Source: Nocardiopsis sp. JB363 (GTDB lineage: Bacteria > Actinomycetota > Actinomycetes > Streptosporangiales > Streptosporangiaceae). Taken from it: DNA of 64,000 nt. Of the stretch, positions 17,726 through 26,731 are shown in pieces. A program made the position numbers and the translations under genes. Below the pieces are notes generated by a model that was not told where the DNA came from, did no database searches, and worked only from the letters and a program-made list of their open reading frames with translations. The stretch is from positions 38,095 through 102,094 of the forward strand of contig NZ_FRFF01000049.1 of assembly GCF_900143625.1 (NCBI RefSeq), read 5' to 3'. Every line of letters starts with the position of its first letter. Position 1 is the first letter of the stretch.

Positions 17726-17833
17726 CCGGGTTTCGGCACGGGAAAAGCAGTTGCGCACCGCCTCGGGCCCCGGATAGAACGGGGCATCGCCCACACCACG
17801 GATGGGCACGAACACCGAGAGGAGGGATAAGCC

Positions 17834-17887
17834 ATGGTTTCCACGACCACCGCGCTCATGTCCCCCCGGGCGGCGGCCGACCGCTGA
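17834..17887 (+). CDS. Possible 17-aa small ORF / leader peptide
   Basis: An ATG preceded by GGAGGG at 7-nt spacing opens an 18-codon frame (MVSTTTALMSPRAAADR, stop TGA). It lies 37 bp upstream of the GNAT start and downstream of the terminator at 17703. The ribosome-binding site is stronger than most in the window, although the peptide resembles no leader I know. It could be a leader peptide for the GNAT gene, or an upstream spurious frame. Confidence 0.4.
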   Translation: MVSTTTALMSPRAAADR

Positions 17888-17924
17888 CCGACTCCGGGGG
17901 CGAGCGCCCACACCGGAGAGAACC

Positions 17925-18848
17925 GTGACTTCCCTGATTCTGCGTCCGCTCACCGGACGCGCCGAACTGCCCCTCTTCAACCGGCTCCCCTACGACCTCA
18001 ACGGGGAGCTCGCCGAGGACCTCGACGCCGGCCGCCGGCGTCCCGAACACCTGTGGGTCGCCCTGCGCGGCGACCGTCTCCTCGCCCGGCTCGCCTGGTG
18101 GAGCGACGGGCCCGCGGCGAACCTGCTCGACGTGTTCGACGTGGCCGACGACGTCGACCGCGTGGACGTGGGCGTGCGGCTGCTGCGCACCGCCATGGCC
18201 CGGGTCCTGCCGGAGGGTTCCACCCCGCCCGACCACATCCGCTACGTCCCACCTGACTGGCGCACCGACCAGGTGTCCGGCCGGGTCGCGCGGGACGTGT
18301 CCGCGGCGCTGGAACGCACCGGCGCGCGGCTGTTCGTGGAACGTCTACGCCTGGAGTGGCGACCCGGCACCCCGTTGCCCGAACGGGACGAACGGCTGCG
18401 CTTTCGACCTCCGCACGACACCGAGGAGCTCTTGGGCCTGATGACCCGCGTGCTGGAGGGCACTCTGGACGCCCACAGCACCGAGGACCTGGCCCGGATG
18501 TCGCCCCGGGACGCGGCCACCGCCCACTTCGAGCGTGAGATGGCCCGCTACGTCAGCCCCCGTGACTGGTGGCGGGTGGCCACCCTGCCCGACGGCTCAC
18601 CGGTGGGGTTCGTGACCCCGGGCCGCAACCACTACAACGCCGTCACCGGCTACCTCGCCGTGTTGCCGGAGCATCGAGGTCGGGGCCACATCCACGGGCT
18701 CCTCGCCGAGAGCACCCGTTTCCTGGCCGGCCAGGGCGTGCCGAGGATCCGGGCCGCCACCGACCTGGACAACACTCCCATGGCGGCGGCCTTCCATCGC
18801 GCCGGGTACCTCACCCTCGCGCACGTGCTCAACTCCACCTGGGGGTGA
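17925..18848 (+). CDS. GNAT-family N-acetyltransferase
   Basis: The protein has 307 residues from GTG 17925 behind GGAGAG. The C-terminal half (about 160-307) has the acetyl-CoA-binding motif YLAVLPEHRGRGHIHGLLAE (V-x-P-x-H-R-G-x-G-x) followed by ATDLDNTPMAAAFHRAGY, standard for GNAT enzymes. The N-terminal half resembles a degenerate second GNAT-like domain. Substrate unknown. The short ORF at 17834 lies upstream in the same transcript, and the gene ends at a 12-bp perfect terminator. Confidence 0.85.
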   Translation: MTSLILRPLTGRAELPLFNRLPYDLNGELAEDLDAGRRRPEHLWVALRGDRLLARLAWWSDGPAANLLDVFDVADDVDRVDVGVRLLRTAMARVLPEGSTPPDHIRYVPPDWRTDQVSGRVARDVSAALERTGARLFVERLRLEWRPGTPLPERDERLRFRPPHDTEELLGLMTRVLEGTLDAHSTEDLARMSPRDAATAHFEREMARYVSPRDWWRVATLPDGSPVGFVTPGRNHYNAVTGYLAVLPEHRGRGHIHGLLAESTRFLAGQGVPRIRAATDLDNTPMAAAFHRAGYLTLAHVLNSTWG

Positions 18849-18851
18849 CGC

Positions 18852-18878
18852 GGCGGGCGCCGGACTCCGGCGCCCGCC
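18852..18878. terminator. Strong bidirectional terminator
   Basis: GGCGGGCGCCGG (18852-18863) and CCGGCGCCCGCC (18867-18878) make a perfect 12-bp stem with an ACT loop between the convergent GNAT and deoA genes. Confidence 0.75.
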
Positions 18879-18907
18879 CCACCCCTCCGCCCCTGGTTCG
18901 GGCCGGC

Positions 18908-20197
18908 TCAGGCGACGCGGTCGATGACCAACGGCCTCGGGGTCCACTCGTCGGCGCCACCGATGTCGCAGGCCCCCTCCAAGGCCTCCGCCGCCCACGC
19001 GAAGCGTTCGGTCTCGTCGGTGTGCAGGGTGAACAGCGGTTCGCCCGCGACGACCTCCTCGCCCGGCTTGGCGTGCAGGGTCACGCCGGCGCCGAAGGAC
19101 ACCGCGTCCTCCTTGCGCGCCCGTCCCGCGCCCAGCCGCCAAGCGGCCAGGCCGACCTGGTAGGCGTCCAGACGGGTGACCGTGCCCGTGGCCGGGGCGA
19201 GCACCACACGGCTCTCGGCGGCCTCGGGCAGGGGCGCGTCCGGATCACCGCCCTGAGCCCGGATCAGGTTCTTCCAGGACTCCAGGGCGCTGCCGTCGCG
19301 CAGCGCCTCCGCCGGGTCCTTGACCCCGTTCTCGCCCGGGGTGAGACCGGCGGCGGCGAGCATCTCCCGGGCCAGGGCCACGGTCAGCTCGACCACGTCG
19401 GCCGGTCCACCGCCGGAGAGCACCTCCACGGCCTCGGCGACCTCCAGGGCGTTGCCGACCTGGCGGCCCAGCGGGCTCTCCATGTCGGTCAGCAGCGCCA
19501 CGGTGCGCACCCCGTGGTCGTTGCCGATGTCCACCATGGTGCGGGCCAGCTCGGTGGCGGCGGTCAGGTCCTTCATGAACGCGCCCGAGCCCACCTTGAC
19601 GTCGAGCACCAGCGATCCGGTACCCTCCGCCAGCTTCTTGCTCATGATGGAGGCCGAGATGAGCGGGATGGACTCGACGGTGCCGGTGACGTCGCGCAGG
19701 GCGTAGAGCTTGCGGTCGGCGGGTGCCAGTCCGGCACCGGCCGCGCAGATCACCCCGCCGGTGTCGACGATGACCCGGCGCATCTCCTCGGTGGACAGCG
19801 ACGCCTGCCACCCCGGGATCGACTCCAGCTTGTCGAGGGTGCCGCCGGTGTGACCGAGCCCGCGCCCGGACAGCTGGGGCACGGCCGCCCCGCAGGCCGC
19901 CACGGTGGGCGTCAACGGCAGGGTGATCTTGTCGCCCACCCCACCGGTGGAGTGCTTGTCGGTGGTGGGTCGGGCCAGGTCGGAGAAGTCCAGGCGTTCC
20001 CCCGAGTCCAACATGGCCTCGGTCCAGCGGGCCACCTCGGCGCGGTTCATTCCCTTGAGGAAGATCGCCATGGCCAACGCCGACATCTGTTCCTCGGCGA
20101 TCTCGCCACGGGTGTAGGCCCCGATCACCCAGTCGATCTGTTCGGGGGCGAGCTCTCCCCCGTCACGCTTGGCACGGATGATCTCGATGACGTCCAT
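18908..20197 (-). CDS. deoA: Thymidine (pyrimidine-nucleoside) phosphorylase
   Basis: This 429-residue enzyme cleaves thymidine/deoxyuridine to base and 2-deoxyribose-1-phosphate. It carries the phosphate-binding KHSTGGVGDK (81-90) and the family signature SGRGLGHTGGTLDKLE (110-125). The start ATG 20197 has AAGGGA upstream. It is the last gene of the nucleoside uptake operon, 103 bp after cdd. Its product, deoxyribose-1-phosphate, would feed the mutase and DeoC encoded at 31.3-38.4 kb. Confidence 0.95.
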   Translation of the reverse strand: MDVIEIIRAKRDGGELAPEQIDWVIGAYTRGEIAEEQMSALAMAIFLKGMNRAEVARWTEAMLDSGERLDFSDLARPTTDKHSTGGVGDKITLPLTPTVAACGAAVPQLSGRGLGHTGGTLDKLESIPGWQASLSTEEMRRVIVDTGGVICAAGAGLAPADRKLYALRDVTGTVESIPLISASIMSKKLAEGTGSLVLDVKVGSGAFMKDLTAATELARTMVDIGNDHGVRTVALLTDMESPLGRQVGNALEVAEAVEVLSGGGPADVVELTVALAREMLAAAGLTPGENGVKDPAEALRDGSALESWKNLIRAQGGDPDAPLPEAAESRVVLAPATGTVTRLDAYQVGLAAWRLGAGRARKEDAVSFGAGVTLHAKPGEEVVAGEPLFTLHTDETERFAWAAEALEGACDIGGADEWTPRPLVIDRVA

Positions 20198-20300
20198 GTC
20201 ATGTCCCTTCCATGGCTGTCCTCCGACGGAGAACGTGGCTGAAACGACGTCTCCCCGACCACGCGGGGCGGGGCCGGGGAGACGCCTGGTGATCGACTGA

Positions 20301-20702
20301 TCAGGTGAGGTTGTGCGGTCCGAACGCCTGGGGCAGCACCCGTTCCATGGGGAGGATCCCCTCGGGGGTGTCCAGGAGCATCTCGGGACCGCCGTGTTCG
20401 TACAGCAGCTGGCGGCAGCGCCCGCACGGCATCAGGGCCTCGCCCCGGCCGTCCACGCAGGCGAAGGCGACCAGCCGGCCGCCCCCGGTGGCGTGCAGGG
20501 CGCTGACGAGCCCGCACTCGGCGCACAGGCCCACGCCGTAGGAGGCGTTCTCCACGTTGCAGCCGCTCACGACCCGGCCGTCGTCGACCAGCGCCGCCGC
20601 ACCCACCGGGTACTTCGAGTAGGGCGCGTAGGCACGGCCCATGGCCTCCCGGGCGGTCTCTCTCAGGGCCGCCCAGTCCACCGTCGTCTCGGATGCGCTC
20701 AT
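20301..20702 (-). CDS. cdd: Cytidine deaminase
   Basis: The 133-residue homotetrameric-type cytidine deaminase has zinc ligands C60, C93 and C96 (in LCAEC and PCGRC) and catalytic E62. I choose ATG 20702 because it overlaps the permease stop as ATGA and has GGAGGG upstream; an in-frame ATG at 20720 would overlap by 22 bp. It converts (deoxy)cytidine to (deoxy)uridine right after uptake by the ABC system, in line with the gene order. Confidence 0.95.
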   Translation of the reverse strand: MSASETTVDWAALRETAREAMGRAYAPYSKYPVGAAALVDDGRVVSGCNVENASYGVGLCAECGLVSALHATGGGRLVAFACVDGRGEALMPCGRCRQLLYEHGGPEMLLDTPEGILPMERVLPQAFGPHNLT

Positions 20703-21955
20703 GACCGGCTCGCCCTCCATTGTTTACCGACCCCGGCGGGTGCCCGTAGCCGTTGCGAGGCCAGGGACAGCACCAGCAGGGTGGCGATGTGCGGGCTGTA
20801 GGTGGCCAACTCGCGCGGCAGCGAGTCGGTACTGAAGTACCACAGCAACAGCACGACCGCCGTGAGGAACCCGGTGATGGCGATGCCCTTGCGGTCCTTG
20901 CGCACCTGCCAGACGGCCACCACCAGCAGCACCACGGCCAAGAGCAACAGCAGGGCGTGGATGGCCGCGCCACCGCCGCGCACCTGGAGGGCGTCGGTGT
21001 AGCCGAACAGGCCCGCGCCCATCGCCAGGCCGCCCGGGCGCCAGTTACCGAAGATCATCGCGGCCAGACCGATGTAGCCGCGGCCGCCGGTCTGCCCCTC
21101 CTGGTAGATCTGCGAGGCGACGATCGCCAGGAACACGCCGCCCATGCCGGCCAGGCCACCGGAGACGACCACGGCGATGTACTTGAGGGTGTACACCGGC
21201 ACACCGAGGGACTCGGCGGCGTCGGGGTTCTCGCCCACCGACCGCAGCCGCAGCCCGAAGGTGGTCTTCCACAGCACCAGGTAGGTGATCGGGATCAGCA
21301 GGATGGCGATGAGGGTGAGCGCGGACATGCGGGTGGTGAGTCCGATGACCAGCGACGCCAGGTCGCTGACCAGGAAGATCCCGCTCTGGGCTACGGGGGC
21401 GAGGACCTCGGGCAACCAGGGCACGTTCAGCGTCGGGAACGACGGCGCCACCGGGGACTGGGCCGCGCCCGCGCCCGGGATGTCGGAGTAGACCAGGATC
21501 GACATGTAGCGCATGGCGCCGAGGGCGAGGATGTTGATGGCCACACCGGACACGATGTGGTCCACGGCGAAGGTCACCGTGGCCACCGCGTGCATGAGAC
21601 CGCCGAGCATGCCTCCCAGGGTTCCCGCGAGCAGACCGATCCACGGGTTGTCGAAGCTCCACGCGAAGTAGGCCCCGAACCAGGTCCCGAAGATCATCAT
21701 GCCTTCGAGACCGATGTTGATGATGCCCGCGCGTTCGGCCCACAGACCACCCAGGGCGGCCAGACCGATCGGGACCGCGAAGGTCAGCGTGGTGCGGACG
21801 GTGCCCGCGTCGGTCAGCATGTCCTGGCCGGTGATGACCCGCAGGCCCGCCAGGGACACGAAGACCGCCATCAACAGGGTGAGGACGCGCCAGCGCGCCC
21901 ACCCCTTGGGTCGGCGTTTGGTCACCGACTCCATCACGTTGAGTTCCTGGCTCAC
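20699..21955 (-). CDS. Nucleoside ABC transporter permease (NupQ-like)
   Basis: The protein has 418 residues with about ten hydrophobic segments. It contains the branched-chain/ribose-type permease blocks LWAERAGIINIGLEGMM, GLRLRSVGENPDAAESLGV and FGNWRPGGLAMGAGLFGYTDALQ. These match permeases paired with BMP-family lipoproteins in nucleoside importers. It starts at GTG 21955, overlapping the second permease by 4 nt, and ends in a 4-nt overlap with cdd. Confidence 0.9.
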   Translation of the reverse strand: MSQELNVMESVTKRRPKGWARWRVLTLLMAVFVSLAGLRVITGQDMLTDAGTVRTTLTFAVPIGLAALGGLWAERAGIINIGLEGMMIFGTWFGAYFAWSFDNPWIGLLAGTLGGMLGGLMHAVATVTFAVDHIVSGVAINILALGAMRYMSILVYSDIPGAGAAQSPVAPSFPTLNVPWLPEVLAPVAQSGIFLVSDLASLVIGLTTRMSALTLIAILLIPITYLVLWKTTFGLRLRSVGENPDAAESLGVPVYTLKYIAVVVSGGLAGMGGVFLAIVASQIYQEGQTGGRGYIGLAAMIFGNWRPGGLAMGAGLFGYTDALQVRGGGAAIHALLLLLAVVLLVVAVWQVRKDRKGIAITGFLTAVVLLLWYFSTDSLPRELATYSPHIATLLVLSLASQRLRAPAGVGKQWRASRS

Positions 21956-23541
21956 TGTGTCTCCCCACCGCTCTTGTCGTCGGTGCCGTCTTCCTCGGAG
22001 CGGCCGGGGGCGCCGTCGGCACCCGCGTCGGAACCGTGCTCCGGGCCGTGGGACACGGCCGCGGGCTCCGGTGTGGTCTCGGTCGTCCGACCGAGTTGCC
22101 TACCGATCTGCTGTTGCTGGTAGCGACGGCCCCAGCGGTGGACCACCTCGTAGACCACGACGACCGTGAGGACGATGGTGGCCTGCGCGATGACCGCGAT
22201 CTCCTGGGGGATGCCGTCGAAGGGCAGGATCCCCGCCGCCTGGTTCAGGAAGGCCCAGAACAGGGAGGCGAAGACGATGCCCACCGGGTGGTTGCGGCCC
22301 AGCAGCGCGATGGCGATACCGATGAAGCCGATCCCGGTCGGGAAGTCCAGCGCGTAGTAGTGGGAGCTGCCGAGCAACTGCGGCAGACCCACCAGCCCCG
22401 CGACCATGCCGGAGAAGAGCATGGACAGGAAGACCATCTTCTTGACGTCGACACCGCTGGCCTCGGCCGCCGTCATGGACTGGCCGGTGGCCCGCAGTTC
22501 GAAGCCGAACCGGGTGCGGTTGAGCATGATCCAGTAGGCGATGCCCACGGCCACGGCGAGGAAGAGCAGACCGAAGATCTCCCGCTCCGAGCCGAGGAAG
22601 GTCGCCGGGATGCCGGGGACCCAACCGGACTCGGGGATGGGCGGGGTGCCGATGTTGTTGGTGCTGATCTCGACCGCGAGGCGCCCCTCGGTCAACAGGT
22701 AGGCGGTGATGCCGGTGGCGATCGAGTTGAGCATGATCGTGGAGATCACCTCGGACACGCCACGGGAGACCTTGAGGTAACCGGCGATGCCCGCCCACAC
22801 GCCACCGACCGCGACCGCGGTGACGATGACGACGAACTGGCTGATCACCGGCGGCAGGACCAGGTAACCGCCGACCGCGGCCGCCAGCAGCGCCGCCAGC
22901 CGGTACTGGCCGTCGACGCCGATGTTGAACAGCTTCATCTTGAAGCCGATCGCCACGGCCACGGCGGCCAGGTAGTAGGTGACGCCGTCGTTGATGATCT
23001 GCACCATGCTGTTGGGCCTGGTGCCGTATTCGAGCATCCGCTCGAAGGTGGCCAGCGGCGGGATGCCACTGAAGTACAGCACCGCGGCGGTCACACCGAT
23101 GGCGAGGATCCCCGCGGCGAACACCGCGGCGAAGGACAGCGCCAACATGGTGGACAACCGGTGGAACAGCACGAACGCCAGCGCCGATCCGATGGCGCCG
23201 CCGATCAGGGCTGCGGCCCACTCCTGGAGTTGCAGGTCCAGCAGCCAGGCGGACAGCAGGCCGGTCACCACGGCCAGGAGCAGCGCCGTGGGCACCACCA
23301 GGGTGTTGTGGAGGGCGGTCCCCTCCTCCTTGGCGCCGTCGGCCCCCGATCTGCTCTCCTCGGGTACCAGCGGGGCGGACCAGGCCACGAAGCCGAAGGC
23401 CACCACCACGCCGATGATGAGCGCCACCCACCACAGCAGCGCCAGGTCGAGCCCCACGGTGACCCCGGTACCCAGGACCACCGCGATCGCGGCGGCCACG
23501 GGTCCGGACATGGTCGTGTCGGGGCGGGGAAGCTTACTCAT
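21952..23541 (-). CDS. Nucleoside ABC transporter permease (NupP-like)
   Basis: This 529-residue permease is longer than typical members because of an extra N-terminal pair of helices and a charged C-terminal tail (about 60 residues rich in Glu, Asp, Gly). The core has FKMKLFNIGVDGQYRLAAL, the SRGVSEVISTIMLNSIA block, and GFELRATGQSMTAAEASGV, the coupling-helix region. ATG 23541 overlaps the ATPase stop as ATGA. It forms the heteromeric channel with the adjacent permease. Confidence 0.9.
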   Translation of the reverse strand: MSKLPRPDTTMSGPVAAAIAVVLGTGVTVGLDLALLWWVALIIGVVVAFGFVAWSAPLVPEESRSGADGAKEEGTALHNTLVVPTALLLAVVTGLLSAWLLDLQLQEWAAALIGGAIGSALAFVLFHRLSTMLALSFAAVFAAGILAIGVTAAVLYFSGIPPLATFERMLEYGTRPNSMVQIINDGVTYYLAAVAVAIGFKMKLFNIGVDGQYRLAALLAAAVGGYLVLPPVISQFVVIVTAVAVGGVWAGIAGYLKVSRGVSEVISTIMLNSIATGITAYLLTEGRLAVEISTNNIGTPPIPESGWVPGIPATFLGSEREIFGLLFLAVAVGIAYWIMLNRTRFGFELRATGQSMTAAEASGVDVKKMVFLSMLFSGMVAGLVGLPQLLGSSHYYALDFPTGIGFIGIAIALLGRNHPVGIVFASLFWAFLNQAAGILPFDGIPQEIAVIAQATIVLTVVVVYEVVHRWGRRYQQQQIGRQLGRTTETTPEPAAVSHGPEHGSDAGADGAPGRSEEDGTDDKSGGETQ

Positions 23542-25139
23542 GCGCCGCCCTCGTTCTCTTCCGCGTCGGTGACGTCGCTCGCACCGGACTCACTTTCCTG
23601 GTCGCCCTCCAGACCGGCGCCGGTCATGGCGGAACCGAGCTGCTCGGGGGTGACGTTGGTCGGGTCGGCCTCGGCCACCAGACGGCCGCGCAGGATGACG
23701 TGCAGCGTGTCGGACATACCGATCAGCTCGTCCAGGTCCGCGGAGACCAGTAGCACGGCCAGACCTTCGGCCCGGGCCTCGCGCAGCTGCTCCCAGATCG
23801 CGTTCTGAGCACCCACGTCCACGCCCCGGGTGGGATGCGCGGCCACCAGGAAGCACGGTGTCCCGCTCATCTCCCGGCCGATGATGAACTTCTGCTGGTT
23901 GCCACCGGAGAGCGCGTCGGCGATGACGTCGATGCCGGGGGTGCGCACGTCGTACTCGGCGACGATGCGCTCGGAGTCCTGTCTGGCCCCCGCCCGGTCG
24001 ATCCAGGGCCCGCGCACGCTGGGTTCGCGGGTCTGGTGGCCCAGAACGCGGTTCTCCCACAGCGGGGACTCCAGCAGCACACCGTGGCGGTGCCGGTCCT
24101 CGGGGATGTAGCCGACGCCCGCCTCTCGGATGCGCAGTGTGGACCACGAGGTGACGTCGTGCTCCTCCAGGCGGATGTGGCCGGAGGAGACCCGACGCAT
24201 GCCCATGATGGCCTCGATGAGCTCCGACTGGCCGTTGCCCTCCACACCGGCGATGCCGACGATCTCGCCCTTGTGGATGTCCACGCTGACGTCGTCGACC
24301 ACGTTGCGACCGTCGTTGGAGGTGACGGTGACCCCGTCCAGGGACAGGATCACGTGGTCGGTGACGGTGGACTCGCGCAGCTCGGGGACGGGCAGTTCGC
24401 CACCGACCATCAGTGTGGCCAGCTCCCGCGCAGTGGTGGTGCGCGGGTCCGCGGTGGCGACGGTGGTGCCGCGTCGGATGACGGTGATCTCGTCGGCGAC
24501 CGACAGGACCTCGTCGAGCTTGTGCGAGATGAAGATGACGGTCAGGCCCTCGCGCTTGAGTTCGCGCAGGTTGTCGAAGAGTTCGTCGACCTCCTGCGGG
24601 ACCAGGACCGCGGTGGGCTCGTCCAGGATGATGGTCTCGGCGCCTCGGTAGAGGACCTTGAGGATCTCCACACGCTGGCGGTCACCGACGCCCAGGTCCT
24701 CCATCAGGCGATCGGGGTCCACCCCGAGGCCGTACTGGGTGGACAGGGCACGGATCTGCACACGCGCCTTGTTGCCGATGCCGTGGCGGCGTTCGGCGCC
24801 CAGGACCACGTTCTCCAGGACGGTGAGGTTGTCGGCGAGCATGAAGTGCTGGTGCACCATGCCGATGCCGGTCTTGATCGCGTCGGAGGGCGAGTGGAAC
24901 CGCACCTCTCGACCCTTGACGTGGATGGTGCCCTCGTCCGGCTTGTGCATGCCGTACAGGGTCTTCATCAGCGTGGACTTGCCCGCACCGTTCTCGCCGA
25001 CGATGGCGTGCACGGTACCGGGAGCCACGGTGATGTCGATGTCGTGGTTGGCCACGACGCCGGGAAAACGCTTGGTGATCCCGCGCAGCTCAACGGCGGC
25101 GGGTCCATTCGACCCGCCGCCCGATGGCGTGCTGCTCAT
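23538..25139 (-). CDS. Nucleoside ABC transporter ATP-binding protein (NupO-like, two domains)
   Basis: The 533-residue tandem ATPase starts at ATG 25139 with GAGGAG upstream. The first nucleotide-binding domain has Walker A GENGAGKST and Walker B ETIILDEPTA; its signature loop is degenerate (LGVGDRQRVEI). The second has a degenerate Walker A (GVEGNGQSE, lacking the Lys) but an intact ALSGGNQQK signature. This asymmetry is normal in RbsA/YufO-type sugar and nucleoside importers. It sits after the BMP lipoprotein and before the two permeases. Confidence 0.93.
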   Translation of the reverse strand: MSSTPSGGGSNGPAAVELRGITKRFPGVVANHDIDITVAPGTVHAIVGENGAGKSTLMKTLYGMHKPDEGTIHVKGREVRFHSPSDAIKTGIGMVHQHFMLADNLTVLENVVLGAERRHGIGNKARVQIRALSTQYGLGVDPDRLMEDLGVGDRQRVEILKVLYRGAETIILDEPTAVLVPQEVDELFDNLRELKREGLTVIFISHKLDEVLSVADEITVIRRGTTVATADPRTTTARELATLMVGGELPVPELRESTVTDHVILSLDGVTVTSNDGRNVVDDVSVDIHKGEIVGIAGVEGNGQSELIEAIMGMRRVSSGHIRLEEHDVTSWSTLRIREAGVGYIPEDRHRHGVLLESPLWENRVLGHQTREPSVRGPWIDRAGARQDSERIVAEYDVRTPGIDVIADALSGGNQQKFIIGREMSGTPCFLVAAHPTRGVDVGAQNAIWEQLREARAEGLAVLLVSADLDELIGMSDTLHVILRGRLVAEADPTNVTPEQLGSAMTGAGLEGDQESESGASDVTDAEENEGGA

Positions 25140-25227
25140 CAGACTCCTCTTGGGGAACTTGCGGCGAGGCGTGGGCGGGCCGGGATCGGCCACGTCCGGA
25201 CACCTTCGTCGCGGTACGGCTACCGGG

Positions 25228-25263
25228 CGGAGCCGAAGGGGCGCAGGGCCCCCTTCGGCTCCG
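25228..25263 (-). promoter_or_regulatory. 14-bp intercistronic hairpin between bmp and ATPase genes
   Basis: CGGAGCCGAAGGGG (25228-25241) and CCCCTTCGGCTCCG (25250-25263) form a perfect 14-bp stem with an 8-nt loop in the 189-bp gap. No U-tract follows on the minus strand. Such hairpins typically stabilise the upstream binding-protein mRNA or partly terminate, giving more binding protein than transporter. Confidence 0.65.
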
Positions 25264-25328
25264 TTCCTCGTGACCGATGGGCCACGGCGCGGGCCCGGTG
25301 CCCGCTCGGTGATGGGTTCCGTGCCCGT

Positions 25329-26384
25329 TTACGGCTCGGTGGGAACCTCGATGTCACCGGCGATGATCTGTTCCTTGAGCTCGTCGAGCTCCTCCTGGAT
25401 CGGAGCGATCGCCTCCTCGTTGGAGGTGGTGTAGTCGACGCCGCCCTGCTCGAGGTCGAAGCGCTGGATACCGCCCTCGACGTTGTCCTCGGTGGCGGCG
25501 CTGATGAGATCGAAGACCGAGACGTCGACCTGCTTGATGGCGGAGGTCAGCACGTAAGGCTTCTGCTCGTCCTCGGCGCTCTCGTACTGGTCGCTGTCCA
25601 CACCGATGAAGGTGAAGTCGTTGTCGACGGCCGATTCCAGGACACCGTTGCCGGAGGCGCCGGCGGCGTGGTAGATGACGTCCGCGCCGCGGTCGTACTG
25701 AGCCTGGGCGACCTCGCGGCCACGCGCCGGATCCCCGAAACCACTGTCGTCTGGTGGCTGGCTCAGGTAGTCGATCTCGACGTCGATGTCCTCGGTCACG
25801 TGCTCGGCCCCGGCGGTGAAGCCGGCCTCGAACTTACGGATCAGTGGAACTTCAACACCTCCGACGAAGCCGACGTGGTCCTCCTCGGTGGTCAGCGCCG
25901 CGGCGGCACCGGCCAGGAAGGAGGCCTGCTCCTCGGCGAAGACCAGACTGGTGACGTTGTCGATCCCGTCGACCTCGGAGTCCACGATGGCGAAGTGGAC
26001 CTCCGGGTACTCGGGCGCGATCGCCTGGATGGCGGAGTCGTAGGCGTACCCGACGGCGATGACGACGTCGTAGCCCTCCTCGGCCATGGTGGCCAGGCGC
26101 TCTTCCTTGGCGGAGTCCGGCTCGCCGTCGGCCGGCTCGAAGTCCTGGGTCTCCACGCCCAGTTCCTCGGCCGCCTGCTCCAGACCGCGGAACGCGGAGT
26201 CGTTGAAGGAACGGTCGCCGCGACCACCGACGTCGTAGGCCAGGCCCACGCGTACTTCGGAGGCCTCGTCCCCGCCGTCGGCACCGCCGTTGTCGCCGTC
26301 TTCGACCGCGCTGTCGCACGCGGTGAGTGCCAGCATGCCCGCCGCGGCCGCGGCGGCGAACTTGGCTGCGTTACTACGCTTCAC
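25329..26384 (-). CDS. BMP-family nucleoside-binding lipoprotein
   Basis: The protein has 351 residues from GTG 26384 behind GGGGAGAG; the upstream frame is non-coding. Its lipoprotein signal peptide has lipobox LALTAC. The mature part begins with an acidic linker (DSAVEDGDNGGADGGDE) and a BMP/PnrA-type fold: VGLAYDVGGRGDRSFNDSAFRG, then VIYHAAGASGNGVLESA and FIGVDSDQYE. Members bind purine or pyrimidine nucleosides outside the membrane. It is the first gene of the importer operon, followed by cdd and deoA, which supports nucleoside rather than other ligands. Confidence 0.92.
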   Translation of the reverse strand: MKRSNAAKFAAAAAAGMLALTACDSAVEDGDNGGADGGDEASEVRVGLAYDVGGRGDRSFNDSAFRGLEQAAEELGVETQDFEPADGEPDSAKEERLATMAEEGYDVVIAVGYAYDSAIQAIAPEYPEVHFAIVDSEVDGIDNVTSLVFAEEQASFLAGAAAALTTEEDHVGFVGGVEVPLIRKFEAGFTAGAEHVTEDIDVEIDYLSQPPDDSGFGDPARGREVAQAQYDRGADVIYHAAGASGNGVLESAVDNDFTFIGVDSDQYESAEDEQKPYVLTSAIKQVDVSVFDLISAATEDNVEGGIQRFDLEQGGVDYTTSNEEAIAPIQEELDELKEQIIAGDIEVPTEP

Positions 26385-26731
26385 TTGGGTAACTCTCCCC
26401 TTCGCCCTCTCAGCGGTGCCGCATTCCGCGCGGGACCGGCCTGAGTTCTGCTGCCGGACAATATCCCGTGACGGAAAGTACACCTAACCCACGGCCTGAG
26501 TTGTTATGAAGGCGAGAGCCAAGTGACACGGGGCCTTACTCGGAAGTTACCAAGAGCACACCGGGATCGGCCCGCCCTTCGGCTTTTCCCGGTTTTCGAC
26601 CCCCTCTTCCAGGAAGAACACGGGCTTACCACCGGTTGTGCTGCGACCCTCACCTTTGGTCACACACCCACGTGGCAGCCGGCCGGTCTAGACCGGCCTG
26701 ACCCAATTTCGGGCCCTTCGACTCCCACGGG
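26385..26731. other. Intergenic region upstream of the nucleoside importer operon
   Basis: This 347-bp gap holds no convincing gene. It is less GC-rich than its surroundings and should contain the leftward promoter of the importer operon. It also carries an 18-bp perfect palindrome at 26681-26698. Confidence 0.6.
26681..26698. promoter_or_regulatory. Palindrome with GGTCTAGACC core (operator or terminator)
   Basis: GGCCGGTCTAGACCGGCC is a perfect 18-bp palindrome about 300 bp upstream of the BMP lipoprotein start and 34 bp after the hydrolase stop. Its 12-bp centre CGGTCTAGACCG recurs exactly at 38669-38680 upstream of deoC. The core resembles DasR (GntR/HutC) sites of streptomycetes (TGGTCTAGACCA). 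It could also serve as the hydrolase terminator. Confidence 0.5.

Noticed and set aside
20753..22123. 456-codon frame opposite the ABC permeases
   Set aside because: His/Gln-rich product typical of antisense frames; the permease on the minus strand is unambiguous.
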